64,000 nucleotides of DNA from Pogonophryne albipinna (GCA_028583405.1 CM053252.1:33359196-33423195); one strand, 5' to 3'; positions 1-11,957 are shown, numbered from the stretch's first letter. The notes: generated from the letters alone by a model not told the origin. Translations and numbers: made by a program.

Positions 1-1048
1 AGCGATGAGATTGAGAAGTGAGGCAGGGACGAGCTCTGCCTCACAGAAGCCCACAGTAACTTGCTGGAGCACGGGCACTAATTTAGCGCGGGCACTTATT
101 TTGTGAGCGCGCTCAAGCCAGTACTGTGTGGTGAGGTGAGGCACAGATGAGCTCTGCCTCACCTCAGAATGCGTCACCCCACAGAAACTGGCTGGAAAGC
201 GGGCCCAAAGCGCATGCCTGCACCATCTCACTGTATGTCACCAATGTAATGTTTGTAGATCCCTTTATTACATTTATCCTCGCCATCCATAGTCTCTAAA
301 GAACTTATTTCACGTATATATGATATTTAAGCTCGCTGGTCTCATCATACAACGGCAATGAAAAAAGCATCAGGGGAGGCAGCCACAACCTCTGCCGCAC
401 TGAAGGGGGCGCAAGTGAGCCCACAGGTTCTTGTTGCTACTGTTATTCTATGCAGGGAGACGCGAACAACAAGCTAGACTTTTGAAACTAGAGGGAGATA
501 AGGAGGACTTTTACAAAAAAGTAATAAAGATTGTTGTCCAGAAGGATAGCATGGACTTCATCTTCAAGTCAAGGTAAGACCACATTTGTAATGAAAATTG
601 GATCTTACTAAGAGAGAACAATCCAATATTTAGATTTTGGGTAGGCTATCCTTTTGTTGAACGGTCTGTTTAAAATGAATCGAAGCATCAGACTAAAAAA
701 GCTTTTGAAAATAACAGAATATTTCGATTAAAGGTGGGGTAGGTAAGTTTGAGAAACCGGCACGATATACACTTTATGTTATATTCCATGGAATGCTCTT
801 AACATCCCGATAGCAATGAATATCTTAAGTGCTTTGACAAAAAATACATAAAAGCATTTCATCTGTGGAAGCCGTAGTACTGTAAAAAGCACGACCACTC
901 ATTTTAGCCGGCCCGGCTAAAATAACCTGCCTGTCAGCCTTCCATCTGTGCACAAACTTATCTCGTGACATCATTGGTCATGTGCGCGTTCGTGTATGTC
1001 TGAAAGAGTCAGTGCCTCACCAGCCATGAACCTCACGGCAAGTCACTG
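1..1048. mobile_element. hAT-like DNA transposon, right part, cut by the window edge
   Basis: The right terminus at about 1008-1048, read as its reverse complement, begins CAGTGACTTGCCGTGAGG and continues with the GGCTGGTGAGGCACTGAC pattern of teleost hAT ends related to ZMYM-like elements. GAGGCA / CTGCCTC motifs recur at 20-45, 135-165 and 375-395 and fit the inside of such an element. The left end is outside the window, so the target duplication cannot be checked. It abuts a tRNA-like SINE head at 1049, which was probably its target. Family assignment is from recall of repeat ends, not from a search. Confidence 0.5.
456..573 (+). pseudogene. Exon-like coding segment inside the hAT-like element
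   Basis: A pyrimidine-rich tract ending TATGCAG (AG at 454-455) precedes 118 bp that are open in one frame. They are followed by a good donor, AG|GTAAGAC, at 574. The 38 complete codons from 458 encode a basic, helical-looking segment that starts RREQQARLLKLEGDKEDFYK and ends SMDFIFKS. Both ends are split in phase 2. I do not recognise the family. It may be an exon of the transposon's own protein or of a captured host gene. No neighbouring exon was found up to the element end. Confidence 0.35.
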
Positions 1049-1125
1049 GTGTGTGGCGCAGTGGATAGAGCGTTGGTGTTCGGCTCTAGCTGGCGCAGGA
1101 CCGTCTGTCAAAATCCAATCTATCA
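1049..1125 (+). repeat. tRNA-derived SINE head, degenerate
   Basis: GTGTGGCGCAGTGGATAGAG resembles a tRNA A-box region. It matches the head of the better preserved SINE at 14298-14485, read on the minus strand as GTGTGACGCAGTGGGTTGTG. The B-box region is mutated and no SINE tail follows, so only the head remains. Confidence 0.4.
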
Positions 1126-1345
1126 CCCAATCATGATACTCGCTGTCCATTGTGAGATTGGATTTAAACCAATCACGACGCGAGTTCACAATGGACGGAG
1201 CCAATCACGTCACGGCATCACAATGGACAGAGCCACTCACGGCACGGCTTCTCCCCGAACCCGCCCCCCTCACGCTTTTGGTTGACACAGTGGACAAATC
1301 GCGAGGCGCATCAGAGGTGTTCAGAGTAAGTAACAACACTACCTG
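1100..1345 (+). promoter_or_regulatory. CCAAT-rich inverted repeats, promoter-like
   Basis: The 11-base arms GTCCATTGTGA (1146-1156) and TCACAATGGAC (1186-1196) enclose a second pair, GATTGG / CCAATC. A further TCACAATGGAC-like copy follows near 1220. The sequence is CpG-rich compared with its surroundings. A possible splice donor, CAGA|GTAAGT, lies near 1325-1334. This could be the promoter and first exon of the decayed element or transcript that follows. Nothing proves transcription. Confidence 0.25.
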
Positions 1346-2097
1346 TTTCTATTTTCCCGTTTTCAGTCATAAAACCTATTTTTACAACCGTCGTTTTGGC
1401 GTCAACTTTTACATTACGGTATACAGTCGGCAACTTCAGTCTGCATAAAGTTAGCAAGCCAGCATTGCTAATGCTATCGTGTCTAGGTTAAATACACGTT
1501 ATTATATTAATCAATGTCAACAGCCATGTGTGATAAAGTGTGTTATATGCTCCAGGAAGGACACAGTATATTGTTGAATATATATTCAAGATAGCTATAT
1601 ACTGTATATAACATTACATTAATTGTAATTCAATATACACACATTAATCATTTATGGATAAAAGGACAACTTCACCGTTTATGAACATGATGTGTGTTTA
1701 TACATGATTATATGTGTAGATAACCTGTATAAATAATGGTTAACATGGTGTCAGTGTTGTTCGCTTTGCAGTGTAGTTCTCTCTAACACTTGCATTGTTA
1801 TTTTACTTAAAGTTTAGATGCTCACTAAACCTATAAGCCATAACGAAATGGGAGATACGGAATGGACGGGCTTTGGCCTTCAGGAGGGATAAACCCGCTC
1901 CAAGGAAACGGAAGTGACGTGACCTCTGTCAGAAGGTAAAGTATAGAAACATATGTACCTATTACTTATTATTCACATATGATAAGTAGATTACTGAACA
2001 TTTACAATGTACTGGTGCAAATATTATCAATCAAAGGATTTACACTGAGTGACTCACTCCAGACTAAAACATAATGATGATAGTTTCAGATTAAGAA
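1346..2097. other. No gene recognised
   Basis: AT-rich sequence with an ATATAT-rich stretch near 1570-1610. I see no coding, RNA or terminal-repeat signal. Confidence 0.5.
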
Positions 2098-2134
2098 ATG
2101 CCTCATGCATACATTTTATATCACACCCCCAGTA

Positions 2135-2960
2135 GTTACCCCCACCCAGAGCCTAGCCTCCTCCCTGTGGCCTGCCAGGAGCCCCTAGAGCCCAGCCTCC
2201 TCCCTGTGGCCTGCCAGGAGCCCCCAGAGCCCAGCCTCCTCCCAAGCAGTCTCTGGGTGCTGTCCATGTACGGCAGGGATATCCTCTCCCACATGGACCA
2301 TATCAAGGCCAGCATCACCTCCACATTTGGTTCCATCTTAAAGATGGACTCAATCAAAAAGGTCATACATAACGTGACTGTGTATTTGATTTCCGTGTTT
2401 GTTAAACTCTCTTATAAACAATAACATTACAAACTAGTTTTTATTATAAATGTGTTCGGTTATAAATCTGGAAACATTAACTGCTATAGATCATTTCTAA
2501 TAAATGCCTCAACTTCGCTGTTGTCACATTCCAGATCACAAAGCATCAAAACAAGGTGGAGATGTAGCTCTTCCCTGCTCCACCCTCAGGTCCTCAGGTG
2601 GTGATTCGGCGCTTCCCTGCTCCACCTTTGGGCTCCATGATATTTACTCCAGTGAGCTTACAGGTTCCTGTCCTGGTCGCTGCTCCAGAGGCTCTGAATG
2701 CCAGCCTCTCTCTGCTTTTCCTGCTCCTAGTCCTGCTCCTGCTCCATACAGCCAAACACTGCCCTGCAAAGTACTGCCCAACACGTGTGGAGGTGTGGGA
2801 GCTTTGGGACAGCGGACACTGGACACAGCCAGTACAGGGAGTAGTGAACTACATTGTGCCAAAGGAGCAATGGTTGAAGGACATAACAAAATGTATACCC
2901 CCCCACCAGAGGCATGGACACTGGACACTTATTTATGTATATAGTTCGGTGTATAGTTTG
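2135..2960 (+). pseudogene. Decayed transposon ORF fragment (DDE-like motif)
   Basis: The stretch 2140-2240 is an imperfect tandem of a ~42-bp unit coding for EPSLLPVACQEP. From about 2270 the frame reads GRDILSHMDHIKASITSTFG and then SILKMDSIKKV, which resembles the first catalytic-aspartate strand of a transposase family common in fish genomes (DUF6729-like by recall). Further on (2700-2890) an open frame contains AKYCP and PKEQWLKDI, which also resembles that protein family. The frames are broken and no intact protein can be read. It is followed by an AATAAA signal at 3114. Non-autonomous or dead. Confidence 0.35.
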
Positions 2961-3654
2961 ATATTTATTTATATATATGATATGTATATATTTTATTAAG
3001 TTTATGATAATGTTTATTTTATGTTAAAACTAATTTAGAGTGTTATTTTGTTATACTGCACCTTACTTACTTTTAAGGGTTGTTTTACATTTTATTAAGT
3101 TGAACTACTTTAAAATAAAGGTTTGGTTCTATCAAGTTCGTGACTGTCCAATAATTGAGTGCTTTGTTTAGAATTTCTATCGGTTTTCTCTTTGTTTGTT
3201 AAAAGAAATACATTATAACACCAATACCTTCTTAGTTCATATTAAATGTAATGGTTACATTTAAGTATTTGTCCACAGCACACAAACCATGAGCTGGTCC
3301 ATATTGGGTACTTCAAAACTATCCCTGATAAAGAAAATAATAATAATTGTATTTAATAAACTTGAAAGAAGTAGATACGTTTTACTTAATATTTATTAGA
3401 AATATATAATATTTATTAGAAATGTGTTAATAGTTAACTGCATAACACAAGTGTTATTAGTCAACAAACGCATACGTTGTTGGTCTTTATTAAAGTACTT
3501 CTGTATATAAATACATTTACATGCAGAAGGGAAACAGGGAGCAAGAGAATCGTTTTTTCTCCTCTTTTTCCTCTCTTTCTCCCTCTTTTTTCTTCTTCCC
3601 CTTCTTCCCCCTTCTTCTCCTTTATTCCCCCCCCTTGCAAGACTATTGTTCCCC
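2961..3654. other. No gene recognised; AATAAA at 3114 and a pyrimidine tract
   Basis: AT-rich sequence with a polyadenylation-type hexamer at 3114-3119 that may end the transcript or element to its left. A CT-rich tract runs from about 3548 to 3640. No coding support. Confidence 0.45.
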
Positions 3655-3802
3655 AGCTTCGGCTCAGGGGGTCACAGGTTCAAACCCCACTGCAGTCAGC
3701 ATGTTGTTGTGTCCCCAAATTGCTCCTGTGGGGATTGCCCACAGTATTGAGTATGTAAATCGCTTTGGATAAAAGCTTCTAACAAGTGACATGTAATGTA
3801 AT
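3655..3802 (+). repeat. tRNA-derived SINE, 5'-truncated
   Basis: It contains a B-box-like GGTTCAAACCC near 3678 and the teleost SINE tail CGCTTTGGATAAAAGC, then AACAAGTGACATGTAATG. It matches the minus-strand copy at 14298-14485 apart from a short internal deletion. A hAT element has inserted into the last bases of its tail at 3803. Confidence 0.75.
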
Positions 3803-4848
3803 TAGTGCTGTCAAAATTATCGCGTTAACGGCGGTAATTAATTTTTTGAATTAATTGCGTTAAAATATTTAACGCATGTGCAGAATGGCCCGCCCCATAC
3901 ATCCCACCAGTGGCAGCGCCAGGGTATGGCTGGGGTAGGCTACACCCATACCAAGAAATGGCTTAGCCCCACCATGAAAAATGATGTTAAAGTAAGCAAA
4001 ATAAAGTCCGCCAACTCGCGCGGAGTAAATTGCACAGACAGCAGTTAGTAAGATTGATTTCAGTAGCCACTTGTCTGGAAATACCGAAGACCAGAAACGG
4101 TTTTGAAAACTTTTGTCACGTAGTGATCGTCTTCTCAATAGAACATCTTTGATAATGTCGGTGTTGTTGCAGGAAGTCCCGACGGAGAATACTTTTGCTG
4201 TAGTACAGGGATGCACATAACTGGTACGCAGGTTATGTGCGTAATCTGAAACTTGTGTCACAAAGCGCATTTGCGTACCGACGTACTTGTGAAGCTTTTC
4301 CAGAAGGCGGTTAGATCACCGGACGACAGAGTCGGTCTCCGTGTCACAGACAGGGCTGCTGTTAACGTCGGTCTGTACAACGGAATTGTGCCAAAACTAC
4401 GCCAACCGGCTGCGGAGGGAGACTCTCTTCCCCCCCCCCCTTCAATGGAGAACTGCGCTAAAACAGCTGCTCACAACGTTCACACTCTGTGGTCACGAAG
4501 TGCACTAGCCGCCGCCGCCGCGCCGCCCCCCCTCCTCTGTCGACTTTCCTGAAGTACTCCCCCGTTGATAGAAATCAACACGTAATGAATTAAGACCCCA
4601 CGGTTTGATGATTGATAGGTGTGTGGGTTGTCTTTCATTTTGACACACAGAAAGATGTTATAATAAACATACATACTGTATGTTAAATGGATATATCCGC
4701 CTTCTTTCATTTATCTTTCCATTCCCACAACAATATACATAAAGAAATGGCATATTTTGGACATAGTTCGAATGGTGATTAATCATGATTAATTAATTTT
4801 TAAGCTGTGATTAATCTGATTAAAATTTTTAATCGTTTGACAGCCCTA
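3803..4848. mobile_element. Non-autonomous hAT element with intact 8-bp target duplication
   Basis: The terminal inverted repeats begin TAGTGCTGTCAAA on the left and, read as reverse complement, TAGGGCTGTCAAA on the right, followed by AT-rich ATTAATC-type subterminal repeats. Perfect 8-bp direct repeats AATGTAAT at 3795-3802 and 4849-4856 flank the element, which is the hallmark of hAT insertion. The 1046-bp interior has no frame resembling a transposase. The internal open frames are GC-rich and short. It was presumably mobilised in trans and targeted the SINE tail. Confidence 0.85.
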
Positions 4849-4856
4849 AATGTAAT

Positions 4857-7800
4857 ATATGTATAGTTTGCTGTATGTCAAAACTCAGATGAGAAAACAC
4901 TTTCTTTCCACAGGCAGTCACTGATTAACTGAAATCAGTTCAACAGTCAAACAACTTTTCTATTTATTGTTCTTCTTAATTATACATATTTCATACAAAG
5001 AAGTTGTACTGGTTCTTTGCGGTTATGTATATGTATTTGGAAGTAAATCGAGATCATAAAAATACATTAAATAACTTGTTTGTGTTCACATACTTGGCCA
5101 ATAAAACGGATTTCCTCGCATTCTAAAATACCATATTGCATTATGGGTGTGATGTTGGTTGCGACAAGACTTAGGAAATAGTTTGGGATTTTCTTTCGGA
5201 ATAGACTGTGGGGAGATAAAAGTTGCTGAACCTGGTACACTCAGAACAACATAATTTGTACACATAATGACATGTTTTAGCAGCACCCATCACTTTATAC
5301 AAGACTGCACAAAATAGGCGTGAGGGGATGATAGCATTTAGTCTTGGTTTCATCTTAACCCACAGTTTTTATATATTTTAACATTAGGGCTGCACAGATG
5401 ACACATTTCTCAGCAAGTACCAATGTGCAAGGTTAGAGTTACCATTTTGTTGAGGGAGATGTTTTTGCCATTTAATTTTTAAAACCAAAGCATGACCAAA
5501 ACAATTTTTTTATAAAAAAATGTGAATTGTTATATAGCTCTTCATCAAACAAAGTATGGATGAGCACACATTTCTAAAAATACTTTGTACAAAGTCTCTC
5601 TCTCTGCTATACTATTCCCTACTCATTGAGGACATTTTCATTTCCAACAGTCAGTGGTTTCATTTGATTCTCTTTGCCGGTCATAATGTATTACTACCCG
5701 TAATGTATTGATGATATAATATTTAAAAACATTGAATTTCCATTTATTTAATTGAATGTTTATGCATTAATCTATGCATTTATGAGGGCAAATTAAGATA
5801 AATAGAGACCGAGTGTTAGGTTTTCATGTCAACAAACGCAGCAGATGAGTGTTTACTTAAGAGAGATTATTGTCCTTATTATATATCTTTTTAATTCCAT
5901 AAAATGACATCAGCATCTCCAAGTTTTCAGACAAACTGTACACAGACTCCAAAATACATTGTATGCCAAATACAAAGCCAGGCTTAAACGGAGTTATCCT
6001 GGGTACTGAGTTCAAAAAAAACATGACAGCCATTTCACAAAGAATTCTAACAAATGCTCATTTCTTTAATTGCCATTACTATTTTCCTTAGGTCGCTCCC
6101 TCGCTCCCCAAATGATTCTATTTACCGTCAGCAGTCCAGCTTCTCCCTCCCTATGTTTCCTGTCTATACCTCAATAAGGCAATTCACTTTCCTCTAATCC
6201 ATTTACTTTGCAATTGAATCTTTACACTGTACGGGTATAGTCTCCTGCATGATTAATAGAGTGAGCTGGTTTCGTCTTCTCAGGAGGACGGTGGAGATGG
6301 TTTCTGAGAGACGGGCCATGATCCAAATATCCACTCTGCAACAAATGGGCAGGGAATCACTTTAGGTAACTCCATCAAGACCCAGGAGGCTGCTAAGTGT
6401 CGACGTCAGATATAAACTGATAAAGAACAAAGACTGAATATAGAGAGAGCAGCTGACGAATCTCAACGGCTTAGGAAACAGATATTTGAATAAATAAAAA
6501 GATATGTAATACTGAAATACCTGTAAACAGTTCAACAACAGCTTTCCATCAACTGTTGGTCATTCACACAACTAACTTCTCTGAAAACAAAAACGTTGCA
6601 TAACTATAAAGGTCCACTCAGGATTGACTTTCCAAACATTGCATTGTGCTTTTTGGGGGTTAACCTTCCCTGATGTGCATTCTATAAGTTGTTGTGCATG
6701 TAAATGGTCTGCAAAGGCTCCCTGTGTTCCCTCCAGAGGGACTTTCTCTCACAAACACTCCCCCCTGTCTAAAAACACCTCCATTGGACTCCTTTGTTTA
6801 CTTCTGTAGTCTGGGCTCTGGTTTCAGACAGAGGGTGAAAAGAGGTGCTGCAGAACAGGCGGTAAGAGGGGAAAAAAACAGCTTAATAGGGCCCTTTTGT
6901 GTAGAACAATGATATAAGGAAACCAAACAAAGTCCTACATATAATCAGCCACAATGTTCTTTTTACATTTTCTTCTAAATAAAAGAACCATTTCTACTTT
7001 AAGTGACCATGTTTCCAGCTATCCCCCAAAAAAAAATGTGCTTAAAAAAAAATCATGGCGGTACTTGTGGAACTCACATAGAGGTACGGTTAAGTTTGGC
7101 CAAGAGGGGTAAGTGCTGCATGTTGTTTTTCACCACTGTAGAGCAGACTTCTTGCCGTCAATAACATCCTATTTTCTCCTGCCATCTTTTAAAAAAAATG
7201 TGGTTTAAAACCAAATAATTGACAAAAAGACATATTTGCATACAGTTGCATTCTGCTTTTGAGGATGTGCAACTTGAATTGGTGTAAAATAATTACATGG
7301 TGGGACTCTTTCAGACCTACATTTTAAGCTACAGCGGATCCTACGACTCTTCTGCCGAGGTGTTTCTCTAGTGTTTCTTTAACAGAACATCATTTTAATG
7401 GACATAAAATGTCTCATTGCTATCATGCAGGATCGTATCATGAATCATTTCAAGATCTCAGCCCCAGGCCAGAAAAAGACACTTAACAGCACAATAAAAT
7501 CATGGAGACAATCCAGTGATATTTATATCCCGTCTGTTTGTTTCCTGTCACCAGTCTAAAATAATTTTCACCCACACTGCTGAGCAAATCATGTGCGCAT
7601 ATCCCTCCTCTTAGCTTTAAATGTGATGTGACAAAAGACCTACCCACCCGTCACATGACCACTTCCCTTCAGGCTGATGCTCTTAATGGCCTCTAGCTTG
7701 TCAATTATTCATTGCAGGACCTCCTTTACCCAAGGTGGTGTTCTGTATCACCAACGCCTGATAAGAGAGGATTGGCTGGAGACATCCAGATCTCCAATAG

Positions 7801-8618
7801 GATGGAGAGTTAGGGAGGAGGGGAGGAGCGGCTCCCTGTACTGGGATAAGTAATGGAGTAAGTTGCTCAGCAAGGCACGGCCTCTACTAAATCAGGGTCA
7901 GGTAATTGATGATAATGCATAGACAAGGGCCCGCTCTGGGGCCTTGCTGCCAGCTGATTGAGATGTTCATGTAGATAGAGACCGGGAGCTGTTGGATTCT
8001 GCAGAGGGAGAAGTGATGGTGGTTGTAGTGGACAAGATGCGTTTTCTGCCAGGTGTCATGGGGGTTGACTTTAATGCATTGTGGGCAAAGTACTTGAGAG
8101 GGGATGGGGCAAATGTTAATGATGGTAGTTGTGCTGCCCCGAAGGCTTGTTGTGGCTGGCTTCTTCTTAGGTCAATTGTATCAAAGTTCCATGTACATGT
8201 GAATTTATCATAGGCATGCTGACAAAAAAAGCATAATCTGATCGAAATTTGACCAAAAATGCATAGTAAATCAAATATTGAACCGTGACACCCTCATCAT
8301 TTTGTATCTTGACCTCAGATCAAGCAAAGAAGGATGACTGGTGATACTGTGTGTACTTAGAAATCGTTACCAGCAAGGAACAGGAAGACAAATAGTAATT
8401 CTAGCACTCTTGACAAAGATCCTTGTGACCTTTCAAAGAACTAATGCAGGGGTGATCCAAGTGTTTGCGTAAAAATCCTTTACCAGCAATATCAAATGTC
8501 TAGTGATCACCCAACAAAAATACTGAACTCAGTCTTAGCCTCAGGTTCCTCAGGGTTACACTCAATAGTTGACATATGGGTGTTTTACTGGGTGTGTTCT
8601 AGGTACAAGCATTACAGA
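4857..8618. other. Long non-coding stretch, downstream of or within TPST1
   Basis: No exon of TPST1 or any other gene was recognised here on either strand. There is a LINE-tail-like CATACTTGGCCAATAAAACG at about 5090-5109. A stretch at about 7680-8010 has the mixed composition of a possible conserved non-coding element. If the 3' TPST1 exons lie left of the window, this whole stretch is intron. Confidence 0.5.
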
Positions 8619-9324
8619 TAGGGATGCTCCGATCGGTCGGCCGCCTATCGATCTCGGCCGATATTCACTCTCTGCCGATCGATCGGTGCTCTCTATAAAG
8701 GCCGATCGTGAGAGCCGATCACATGGCGTAAAATAAATGACACTTTTCTCTGTGCGTGGCAAAATGGCTTCACCAGTCTGGCAGTATTTTAAGGTGTCCG
8801 AAAAAGACAGTAAAATAGCTGTATGCAACGTGTGTGAAGCAGAAATCCTGCAGCTCCACTCGCTGTGACGGACCGGTGAGCGGAGCTAAACACACACTAA
8901 GAGTTAGACCTAACACACTTAGCTATTTTATCTACCTCTGGAACAAGCTAAACTAGTTATAAATATGTTTATTCTTCACTGTCGGGTCACTCATTACTGG
9001 ATCAGTGAGCTGCATGAGACTATACTGACAGGCTGTCAGGAAAGAGAGAGAGGGGGAGAGAGAGGAAAAGAGAGGCTCCCGTTCTCCCGTGTTATTATCC
9101 AAAGTTAATGTAAACTTGAATAATGTACTTCATTTGAATGTAATAATTATTTTGGTTTGTTGTTTGTGGAAACGCCAGTGAATGAGCCCCATTAACTGAG
9201 TTTTAAACATCACTTTAAATGGAAGATCCCCATAGGCCCCGCCCACTCGATCGGATCGGCGATCGGTATCAGCCGAAACTGATTCCGGCGATCGGCCCCA
9301 AAATTGGCGATCGGAGCATCCCTA
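8619..9324 (+). mobile_element. hAT element remnant (GATCGG-rich ends)
   Basis: The ends are inverted: TAGGGATGCTCCGATCGG on the left, and CCGATCGCCAATTTTGG... leading to ...GGAGCATCCCTA on the right. Several GATCGG / CCGATC repeats follow inside each end. The flanking 8-mers (ATTACAGA and ATTTGTTT) do not match, so the target duplication has decayed or one end is not original. It holds the first codons of a BED zinc-finger transposase (8764-8868), so it is an internally deleted copy of an autonomous element. Confidence 0.75.
8764..8868 (+). pseudogene. Truncated BED-finger N terminus of a hAT transposase
   Basis: The ATG at 8764 opens a 34-codon frame, MASPVWQYFKVSEKDSKIAV followed by CNVC, ending at a TGA at 8866. 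WQYF and the CxxC pair are the start of a BED zinc finger, the DNA-binding module at the N terminus of many hAT transposases. The His part of the finger and the RNase-H-like catalytic domain are absent, so no functional protein can be made. Confidence 0.6.
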
Positions 9325-11100
9325 ATTTGTTTTTAAATGAATGCAAACATAATCTTCAGTAACTCTTGAGGTCTTACTTAAAAACTGTTTTATAATCCAA
9401 TGTTATTCCTAAATGACTTGTGAAGTTTAACACTGTGCCTTTAACACGCTGTTGAACACAAACTGAACTTAGTGTTTATTTTTATTTATTTTTGTCTGAC
9501 CTCTTCTCTAACCTGCTGCCTCTTTGATCTTTAAATTGTTTCTTCTCAAGTCAAGTCAAATCAAGAAGAAAAACAGAACAATGACAAATGGAGTCAATTA
9601 GAGTTTTCTTATCACTAACAAATCTAAAGTTCTAGAAAGATAAAAAGGCATTTCGAGGGGGAAACTGCTCAATGGATGAAAAGAGAGGTTCTCCTATGCA
9701 GACAATAACAAAACGTAGCCCAAATGTCTCCGGAGGATATGGAGTGTGTTCTGGTGCTACGTGGCAGGAAGAGGGTATTAGCATGGGGGGCTGGGGGATA
9801 GACAGAAGAGAGGAATGGGGTTGGACCCCTCCAGTGTTTCCTAAGCGCCTTCCAGGGGCCAACCCTCCCAAATCACTGAAACAATAACAACTCTGACACC
9901 GGGCAGAGCCATTAGGAAACCAGCTTACAGTAGTGTAGTGCAGACATAATCTCATGTGTTCACTAATGACTAGGTTCCTCGCTGCGCGCAGTCGTAGGAT
10001 GTTTAATTTACAAATGAAATGTAATGATGGAAAGTTCAGAGGCTTAGTGAAAACATAGCGAGGGTATATGTGAAGGCCAAAGGTGCATGTTTATTTTTAA
10101 GGGCTGCAGTAACGGATATTCAATAGAAAGTGATATCTTGACACACTGCTACTTTTATGTCATTTTTCATGTCTGCTGGTTAAGAGCAGATCCATACTTT
10201 CTCTCCACTCAAGGACAAGTAGTTCAAAGCTAAGTAGACATGGGCATGTCCAAGCTCATTTCTATTTAACTGGGTATGTGATATATGGCAGACATAACTT
10301 ACCATGTGAAGCTTATGAGGCTGGCACAAATCTCCACTTCTTACAACAGAAAATATTTATCTAACCACCACTGCGTCATCACTGAAATATTTAATAAATC
10401 TGCAGCTGCAGAGGAAACATCTAGTAAAGCCTCTGCTGCTTATTATCAGCAGCCAAAAAAAAAGAACAGCAAATGAATCACAGTGATGGCTGGTGATTCA
10501 GTGTTACCTCACTGGTAGCTAGAATGTTTGAAAGTACTTAAAATGCCTCAACGCTTAGTTTAAACATTACAGTGGAAAAGACATAAGGCTATTGACCCCC
10601 GTTTTACAAGCTAGTGCACTCAACCCTAATAGAACAAGAAGACTTTGGACAATTGAGGTTCTGTTTCTGTTTGAGGGAACTGCTTAAAGAGAACATCTAT
10701 TCTTAAAAAGGCGTTGCAAGGGCCTATGTTCTAATTATATACTAACATTAAAAAGAGAACAACATGGAGAAGTTCCTCCCAGAGCAACAAAAAAGAGAGT
10801 TCAAAGGCACAGTGACAATAGGGGGAGTGAAGTTTTACCCTGGCTACAATTACAACAATCACTGTGTACAATAAAACATAAAAGTTCAACCAAACATGAC
10901 TATTAACCTGATGATTGATTATCTCTCTGCCACATCTTTATTTCCCCTATAAGACTTAAACTATCACCAAAACAAGACATTGTGAGTCTATTGGCATCCG
11001 TGCTAGAACTGGTACCTTTTTAAAGTACGAGTACACAAGAAGTTGTCAGGGCTTGTGTTTGAGTATAGGTAAAGAAAAAAAACCTGTCAACATCACTTAC
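9325..11100. other. Non-coding stretch, probably TPST1 intron
   Basis: It lies immediately downstream (minus strand) of the TPST1 donor at 11100. Open frames here are short and composition-driven. A GC-richer part at 9660-9900 shows no recognisable protein. No repeat termini were seen. Confidence 0.5.
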
Positions 11101-11957
11101 TTTGAGAGTGACACTCCTCCAGCCTTCCCAATGAGCTCCTCATGGCGGAGGACAGCATCATTCCATGGAACGTCAAGGAACTTAAGCAGTGTCTTCATCC
11201 ATTTCTCCGGATGAAGGACCAACTGTTCGTAGTGCACAGGTAGGCATTTGTCCGATGCCTCCAGGCACTGAGTATACATGGTCTCTATGGCCCGATTCCA
11301 CTTGGTCAGGCAGTCCCTGTAGCTACCAAGGTCAAAGCCGGCAATGGTCACCTTCCGTGAGATCATAGAGTGGACTGAAGCCCGACCATCACGAATCATG
11401 AGTAGAAACTTGGCATGAGGAAAGATTTTGGCCAGGTAGGAAAGCGACTTCAAAGCAAAAGGGTCCTTGTTGCAGAGGAAGTTGGCGGGCTCTCCGTGTT
11501 TGACGATGATCTCCAACAGGAAGGCCTGCATGGCGGCGTCCAGCACCTCATCTGTCACTCCGGCCTCGTCAAGGCGCATCTTCTCCCGTCCAGAGCGGCT
11601 CCACATCTGCTTCATGGCCAGGATACGAGGTATCACTCGAGTTTCTTCGCCACAGCGCACCTCAGGGTGGGCATCCAGCATGGCTCGCATTAGCGTTGTC
11701 CCACTGCGGGGCACTCCACCAATGAATATGAGTGGCATGTCTTTATTGTAAACAAAAGGCGTGCTGAGATTCTGGCCTGTCCGTAAGGTGGTCCGCATGC
11801 TGCCTCCAAGCGCCGACAGAGGCAGGATCCCGCCCGGCTGGCTGCGCTCCTCTATGCGATGGTGGCACTCCATGGCATGGCGGCCAAGGTAGAAGACCGT
11901 GACCGAGCTGATGACCAGACAGGCCACCAGCAAGTTCTGTTTCAGCTTGCCAATCAT
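11101..11957 (-). CDS. TPST1: Tyrosylprotein sulfotransferase 1, large 5' coding exon
   Basis: TPST1 is a type II Golgi membrane enzyme that transfers sulfate from PAPS to tyrosines of secreted and membrane proteins. The start at 11957 gives [20 protein letters not shown], matching the known vertebrate N terminus. A start 31 codons upstream is in frame but adds unrelated sequence. The exon covers about 285 of the ~370 residues expected. Seen in order are a short cytosolic tail, a membrane anchor (about 9-25), a stem, the PAPS 5'-phosphosulfate loop GGVPRSGTT (80-88), the catalytic-region [19 protein letters not shown], and the 3'-phosphate motif [16 protein letters not shown] (189-204). It ends in ...GKAGGVSLS plus two bases of a Lys codon at the donor GTAAGT. 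The stem carries about a dozen extra residues (near 42-54) compared with my recollection of the mammalian protein. The N terminus favours TPST1 over TPST2. The last ~85 residues are on exons not recognised here. Confidence 0.95.

Noticed and set aside
1049..1125. Functional tRNA gene
   Set aside because: Only an A-box-like head; no cloverleaf can be completed and the B box is mutated, so SINE remnant.
4253..4552. 99-residue frame inside the hAT at 3803-4848
   Set aside because: GC-rich low-complexity translation, no homology, element is non-autonomous.
1..11100. Remaining 3' exons of TPST1
   Set aside because: I looked on the minus strand for the conserved downstream sequence and found no convincing match; probably outside the window.
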